Assembly (NCBI GenBank): GCA_015956445.1
Contig: WIUZ02000011.1
Span: 186,001 to 250,000, forward strand
Direction of reading: 5' to 3'
Source: Thelephora terrestris
Lineage: Eukaryota > Basidiomycota > Agaricomycetes > Thelephorales > Thelephoraceae
DNA length: 64,000 bases
Shown here: one piece after another, positions 58,929 to 64,000 of the stretch
Layout of the letters: each line of letters opens with the position of its first letter
Numbering within the stretch: position 1 is the first letter of the stretch
Made by a program: the position numbers and the translations under genes
Notes under the pieces: generated by a model
The model's database searches: none
What the model saw: the letters and a program-made list of their open reading frames with translations, nothing else
Told to the model about the DNA's origin: nothing

Positions 58929-59278
58929 CTAGTTCACCGGGACAAGGTGCAAGAGGATATTGCTGAGGGCTTTGTCGTTCGCCTCAGCCCATGCGTCTAC
59001 TTTGTCTTGGTTATCAGTGCCTTCCTGCGCTGGAGTCAATAGGTTATTCTCGGCGTCATAGGTGGCTTCGGCTTTTGGCCATACCTCAAGGGTAGGTTCC
59101 TTTTTTGAATCGTCCTCCATTGTCCTTGCGACATTAGATATGAGCGCATTGGTCCGGCCCACTGTTGGTAGTTTGGGCCAGTGAGGATGGGGATGAGGGA
59201 GGTGAGTTGAGAAGACATTTGTTTTTGGGAGGTGGAAGTCCTACAACCAATAACAAGTTTCATCAGTTTATCGTACAC
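58929..59278 (-). pseudogene. Copia-type gag fragment
   Basis: LIPILTGPNYQQWAGPMRS followed by YLMSQGQW is the hallmark start of fungal Copia gag proteins. A downstream part (VDAWAEANDKALSNILLHL) also fits. It ends near 58929. Confidence 0.7.
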
Positions 59279-59605
59279 TTTTATGCCAGAAGCAAGTGAA
59301 AGAGGGAAGAAGCAGTCTTTCCCTTTAGGGATTACTTTGGTGAGAAGCTTTGTCGCATATTGCCTCGTTCCACACCGTCGGCAGATGTTAATTGACTACC
59401 CTCCCCTGTGGGGTCTACGAATGTGTGTTGTGCTCAGCTTTGGCTAGTCACTGTTTCATCCCTTCTTGGGGTTTTGACTTTTTGTTCTAAGTTCCCTTCC
59501 TATGCAGTGGATAGCGCAGTGGCAGCCATCAAGGCGCACTAAGGTAAGATTAGAGCCTGTTCACAGCGCAGCCATAGAGGCACAGCTTGGAACACAGGGC
59601 GTAGC

Positions 59606-59619
59606 CTGGGCTCATAACC
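59606..59619 (-). promoter_or_regulatory. Copia primer site matching a Met-tRNA anticodon arm
   Basis: Directly after the LTR on the minus strand is GGTTATGAGCCCAG. Its complement CTGGGCTCATAACC is the anticodon arm (CAU) of a Met tRNA. Copia elements are known to prime from a half-tRNA of initiator Met. Confidence 0.65.
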
Positions 59620-59946
59620 TGTTGAGCAGGTAGAGTATAATACTATACTACTACATGGGTACTCTAAGTCTTACCTGAAGGGGAGAGGCTTATAGTTGCT
59701 AGTGGGGGAGAGAGAGAGAGAAGCGATTGATTTATCTATCTACTCTATTAGTGTCACAACTGTATAGCGTGACTGATGCAGGGTCCATGTGGCGGCTTAA
59801 GGCACGCGCGCGTCATACCAATCAATCAGATCACTGATGTGATACTGTCCCTTCGGGTCGCTTATTCAGCGCTCTCCGGCATCGGCTCTTGCACGAAGCG
59901 GTGGAGCCGGTTGACCTGTTGCCGGGCACAGACCTCCGGTTCAACA
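59620..59946 (-). repeat. Copia LTR (327 bp)
   Basis: TGTTGA..TCAACA ends, close to the 355 bp solo LTR at 18942-19296 with small internal deletions. Confidence 0.8.
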
Positions 59947-61305
59947 CTGATGAGTTCATTGGGGGATCTACCATAAGTTTTTCCCTCAGTGTTTACAGCA
60001 GGTTGCAAAACAATAGACCCTTTTTTAGAAAAATAGAATAGTGATTTTTTGTTTACACAGTGACATATAAACAAAGATTTTGCCACCAGGGGTCGGAGAT
60101 CCAAGGGGCATCAATAGGCGCCTTCTGCCACCTTTTCTGTCACCTTCCGTGTTGTTCACCAGCTCGCCCAACCCACCAGCCTCACGTTCCTTTGTCCACA
60201 CCTTGCACAATGCCAATGTTGCATGGTGTTGCTCTCATATGAGCTTTTTCAAGCATGTGTCAAGCCACAGGACAACTAGAAGCACCATTTATCTGTGGGT
60301 TGCTGCTGTTGCCCACTGTGTTGGGTGATCTTGACAATGGTTGTGGTATGTTCTGCCCGTTCTACCCACCTCTGAGACACAACCTAACCACATTTATACA
60401 AATTCCCATATTTCCATGTCTCCAGCACCCACATCCTCAGGATCTTGCCCACAAATTGCAGCTATCTGTTACCCCTAGCTGCAAGATCCATCTCTGTGCC
60501 GTGCCACCTTACCAATGACCTCTCTACAATTGTTGTCATGATTTTTGGTATAAATGGTGTGATTTTTGTTGGTTGAGGTCAACCTTGACTCACCTTATCC
60601 CATTTCTAATAACTTTGCTCTCCCCCCTGGAGACTGTTTCCTCTGGCAGCAAAGGGCCCCTTGCGCATCCCACTGGTTCTGTATCAGTGACACCCACCCG
60701 GCAATGGTGAACAATCCATCCCTGAGTTTGGGTTACCTCCACCATCCCCTATACACTGTTGCACCCATACACTCCCATGCCTTCCATGCAAGCCCACTTG
60801 AGCAACATCCAAGGAATTACCAACTTCTCTGGAGTCATCCATCCTGGAGTGACCACATTCCCCCCCACTGGCCAAGTTCCCATTTACAATGTTCACCGCC
60901 AAGTTGAGCCAGCATAGATTGTGCCAAGAGACTCCCGCTCTGCCCTTCTCCCACATAAGCCTACAATTTGCCTGTTCTGTAAAGGTGTTATTAACAATAT
61001 GCTCCCAGGCATCACCATTTTGGTTCCTTTGAAGTAGCTCAGCCACCAGGACATTCCAAGCTGAGCTGAGATGCCTTCAAATGGCACTGTGGGAAACAAT
61101 AGTACTGATTGTTCGTGATTTGGGCAGTACAGCGATGTGTCACGATCAGTCCCGCTGGTACTGCAAACAGTATCTCAAGCAATGCGCGCAGGTGCTGATT
61201 TTAAGGTACTTCCATCAGTCGCTTTCGGTGCACTTTGAGTCCAAAAAAAATGCCAACTTCAGTACAACATGGACTTGCGCTCAGACACAAAGTCACTGAT
61301 TTATC
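59947..61305. other. Mostly unassigned DNA with one decayed coding trace
   Basis: A plus-strand trace near 60760-61090 reads HLSNIQGITNFSGVIHPGV, TTFPPTGQVPIYNVHRQVE, ALLPHKPTICLFCKGVI and NNMLPGITILVPL. Conservative, protein-like wording with a CxxC pair, but with several stops; I do not recognise the family. The rest shows nothing I can support. Confidence 0.3.
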
Positions 61306-61778
61306 AGTATTGTCAGGGCCACTCTACCCCAACAACTACCAGTGCACTGAGCCGACTCCGCAGAGTACTCACTAGTCCAACTAGCTTGTGAGAGAACGAT
61401 CACGTCTCTATTCTTCCGGTAGGTTGTCCGAGGTCACTACAAGTCAGGTCGAAATCCTAAAGAGAAACCCAACCTAAACCGTACTTCGTTCGGTTTAACA
61501 GACAAGGGTTTATCCCTACAACAGGATTGATGACTCCACCAGGTGATTGACTGGACGCTCGAGGTGTTCTAATATGAACGCTGGGGTTCTATAGTTACGA
61601 GGCGCAGTTGACGCGCAGAGCGGGAGGGAGAGCAGATGGGGAGGTCTTGGATCAAACAAGAAACTCTGACTTGTCCTTAACTGCAACTGGGCTGAGAAGG
61701 GCAGAGGATTTCCTGAGGTAACAAAACTAAGGTACTACGATACAGCCACAGTTGCTACTTATACTAAAGGAGTGGCCA

Positions 61779-61786
61779 TGACGTCA
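61779..61786 (-). promoter_or_regulatory. CRE palindrome of the LTR-like promoter, copy 3
   Basis: TGACGTCA beside inverted TATA-type sequence (CTTATACTA, 61758-61766), as in the other copies. Confidence 0.5.
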
Positions 61787-62565
61787 ATACCCTAATATAC
61801 CCTTATCAAGTCCGAACAAAGGGAGATAAGGAGTGTGAGAACGCTAAGTAAGGGAAGCGAACAAATATGACGCGTGGGAGAATAAAGGACAAAGGGCCTT
61901 ACTAGCGTGTGAAGGATTGCATAAAAGATAACAAATGTCCGCATGAAACATAGGGGTAAAGATAACACTAGTCCTAAAAGAAAGAGGGGCATGGGGTCAT
62001 GAGGGTTCGTACCTGGGGATCACACCCAAGGGTCAGGTGGCAATCTCCCTTTACATAGTTGTACCAGCGGATTCGGGAGTAGAGCCATGCAAACATCCCT
62101 TGTTGTCTGTAGGCGGTAACAGCATCACGGACTAGTGGCAACCTCAACGTACGTCTGAACATGAGGAGGTCGAGCCTAGACTCATGGGACATGAGGGATT
62201 ACAGATTCGCCGGTGTTTCACGCTAACGGCTACTTCCACATTCGCTTGGCTAACCGAAAAGAGTCTAAGGCACTCCTTCCGAATAACGGCGATTCCTTCC
62301 TCCGGTTAGGAGACTGTGATGTGACTGTCCACGTGTGTGATCAGGGTCCAGGGTTGATCGTAATCGTAAAGTCATGAGGGGTCGTAAAAAGGGGTTCGTG
62401 ATGTCATAAAGGGGTCATCAGGGTCTTGAGACCTATTTTTAGTGCGCGCGCGTTCTAGGCGTTCCGGAACGAAGTTCTTCCAAGGCCGTCCCGCGGGCCG
62501 AGGTGTCAGCTTGATGTAGTAAGCCAACGATGATGGTACAGGGGCGGAAGTTGATGTGACCCGGA

Positions 62566-62620
62566 CCAATGAGGTTCGTCGAGGTAGGTCACGTGAAGGA
62601 TCACCGATCTAGGCTATAAG
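62566..62620 (+). promoter_or_regulatory. Promoter of the coiled-coil gene, copy 3
   Basis: CCAAT (62566-62570), CACGTG (62590-62595) and TATAAG (62615-62620) before the ATG at 62688. Confidence 0.6.
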
Positions 62621-62687
62621 AAGGACGTCTTCTTGGAGCCATCCTTGATCAGCAACACCAGCAACTTCCCCATCATCTTACCACACC

Positions 62688-64000
62688 ATGTCTTTCCCCA
62701 ACAATTATACCTACAAAATTGCCAACGGCATATCCACCATCTCCCGTATCGACCGCCGAGTCGCCGCCCGCAAGACCTATGCCACCGCGGCTGGGACTCC
62801 CTATACCACGGATGACCAGGTATGGGGGAGGTCTAGAGCTTTTCGTATTAGCACTAACGCCTTCCTCTAGGTAGAGGTCGTTCTTTTGGCGTAGATGTCA
62901 AGCTAACGGCTTCTAGATCTTGGAGATCGTCCAGCAGGTGGACGCCGAACGTCTCAGGGAGACGATACCTCACTTGATGGGGTTGACCTGGGACGATGAG
63001 CTCTGGGTCCGGTCTATGATCGCCGAGAAGGTGAACTTCCAGATGAGGGGTAGGTTTGGAGAATTGGAGCATCGCGTCAAGAAGGAGCTCTGGTACACCC
63101 TGCAGAGGGGAATCTACGACCAAGATCTGTTGGAGCACGGGGCGACCGTTCCTCGGGCCGTCCGCCATGCTACTGCCGCCACCTCGTTATTGTGGTCGCT
63201 CGTTCGGGAGGGAGAGAGCCGGGTAGGTTCTCTGTTTGAATATTCGAGTATGACTCTCGACTAATCAAACTGCCTAGGTTGAACGTTTGGAGCGCGAGGT
63301 GAAGGAGGCGAAGGCTGACGTCCTTCGTTTGTCGGCGGAGAGTCTTCAAATGAAGGAGACTCTGGCCGCCTTCCAGCAAGGGACAAACGAGGCGTTGGAG
63401 GCGATGGTTGCAAACCATCAAGAGTTGATCGCCGGGCTGAAGGTCAGGGACAACAACATCAAGGGGGCGCTGGCCAGGAGGGATGAAAAGGTTCCTTTAG
63501 TCTTTGCAGGTTTATGCAAATGACTAAAAGACTTCTTCTAGACGGAACAACTTGAAGACGTGGTGGCCGTGTTGACTGCCCAGGTCGCGTCCTTGCAGGA
63601 CAAGACCTGTAACTGTAAGGAGGGTCCGAAGTTGGTTGGTCAGGGGACTGCCGACGTTCCGTTCGAGCTGGAGTATGCCGACGAGGTGGTACTCCCATCG
63701 CCTAACCCGTCGTCCTATGCGACACCTCCGGTGGAGAACGCGGTTCCCGTTCCGACTCCGGCTCCGGCTTCTATGTTGGCCGAGTCCGACAAGGAGAACT
63801 GCGGGCGTTGCCCGTTGCAGCCGATCAGTCAGCTGGTCAAGATCGAGGATGAGGTCATGGAGGTCGACCGGGCCGAAGATGTTCCGAGGGCCATTGAGGT
63901 GCGTCCGGTGACCAAGGGGCAGCGTTGTAAACGCTCTCGACGCCGCCTTGCTCATCGCATGGCTCCTTCGGCTAACCCATACCCGCGTCCAGTTGAGTCG
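62688..64000 (+). CDS. Coiled-coil protein of the TG..CA element, copy 3, partial
   Basis: Start ATG 62688 (MSFPNNYTYKIANGIST). The exon plan is that of the copies at 2928 and 21244: head to about 62819, helical block from about 62917 (LEIVQQVDAERLRETIPHL), heptads from about 63278, and the tail from about 63542 (TEQLEDVVAVLTAQVASLQ) still open at the edge. Many differences from copy 2 are third-position or conservative (RRAAARKTYA against RRVAARKTYA), hinting at constraint on the protein. Confidence 0.6.

Larger units (their letters stand above)
58923..59946 (-). mobile_element. Ty1/Copia remnant: LTR, primer site and gag start
   Basis: On the minus strand: LTR (59946-59620), primer site (59619-59606), leader, then gag (59278-58929). 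The rest of the element is missing, and no target duplication was found. The LTR family is that of the solo LTR at 18942-19296. Old and broken. Confidence 0.7.
61311..64000 (-). mobile_element. TG..CA element, copy 3, inverted, cut by the window edge
   Basis: Starts TGTCAGGGCCACTCTACCCC like 19869 and matches that copy along its visible length. The left flank is AGTAT; the right end lies outside the window. Promoter end 61311-62680, then the coiled-coil gene on the plus strand. No nested insertion is visible. Confidence 0.8.

Noticed and set aside
59504-59530. A tRNA or SINE head, from the A-box-like TAGCGCAGTGG
   Set aside because: No matching B box at the right spacing and no cloverleaf.

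Overview
The window looks like a transposon-dense stretch of a basidiomycete (probably Agaricomycete) genome. The pointers are short introns of about 50 bp with GT..AG ends, two fragments of what look like lineage-expanded mushroom gene families, Ty3/gypsy polymerases of the fungal type, and extreme nesting of mobile elements. I saw no rRNA, tRNA or CRISPR. Almost nothing in the 64 kb is an intact single-copy host gene.

Layout. (1) 1-13.1 kb: two divergent host genes. One (minus, 4692 to 175) has three repeats resembling the RNase H1 N-terminal/viroplasmin fold and is split by a 3.3 kb TG..CA element. The other (plus, 5430 to 13134) is split by a 1.2 kb CACTG-ended palindrome and a 3.9 kb foldback palindrome. 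(2) 13.8-15.75 kb: a truncated DNA-element end and a truncated relative of the TG..CA element. (3) 15.75-32.3 kb plus 57.9-58.9 kb: one old Ty3/gypsy element (G1), cut by a 355 bp solo LTR, a 6.9 kb TG..CA element (itself holding a 3.4 kb palindrome), a 3.8 kb palindrome and a complete second Ty3/gypsy element. (4) 32.3-57.9 kb: that second element (G2), with 1014 bp LTRs that differ by eye at only about two places. G2 is about 18 kb once its own insertions are subtracted, very large for a fungal gypsy element, with one long and three short accessory frames beside gag-protease and polymerase. (5) 58.9-59.95 kb: a Copia remnant. (6) 59.95-61.3 kb: decayed, mostly unassigned DNA. (7) 61.3 kb to the edge: another TG..CA element, cut by the window.

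Two systems stand out. First, five giant foldback palindromes (8292-12143, 23111-26542, 27394-31238, 39214-41485, 43321-47869) share a plan: short terminal inverted repeats, subterminal AAAAGGAAA / TTTTGATGG motifs or satellite, a CTGTTTGT motif, long telomere-like (CCTAACCTAAA)n arrays facing each other, then a small unique loop. Target duplications support every one of them, and three sit inside the young G2 or its relatives, so they moved recently. Second, the TG..CA elements have 5-bp target duplications and an LTR-like promoter end, yet carry a spliced, antisense, conserved coiled-coil gene. One reading is a giant LTR with an antisense gene in its U3 region.

Nesting reaches four levels (G1 > G2 > palindrome at 43321 > CACTG palindrome at 43323) and gives a relative order of events.
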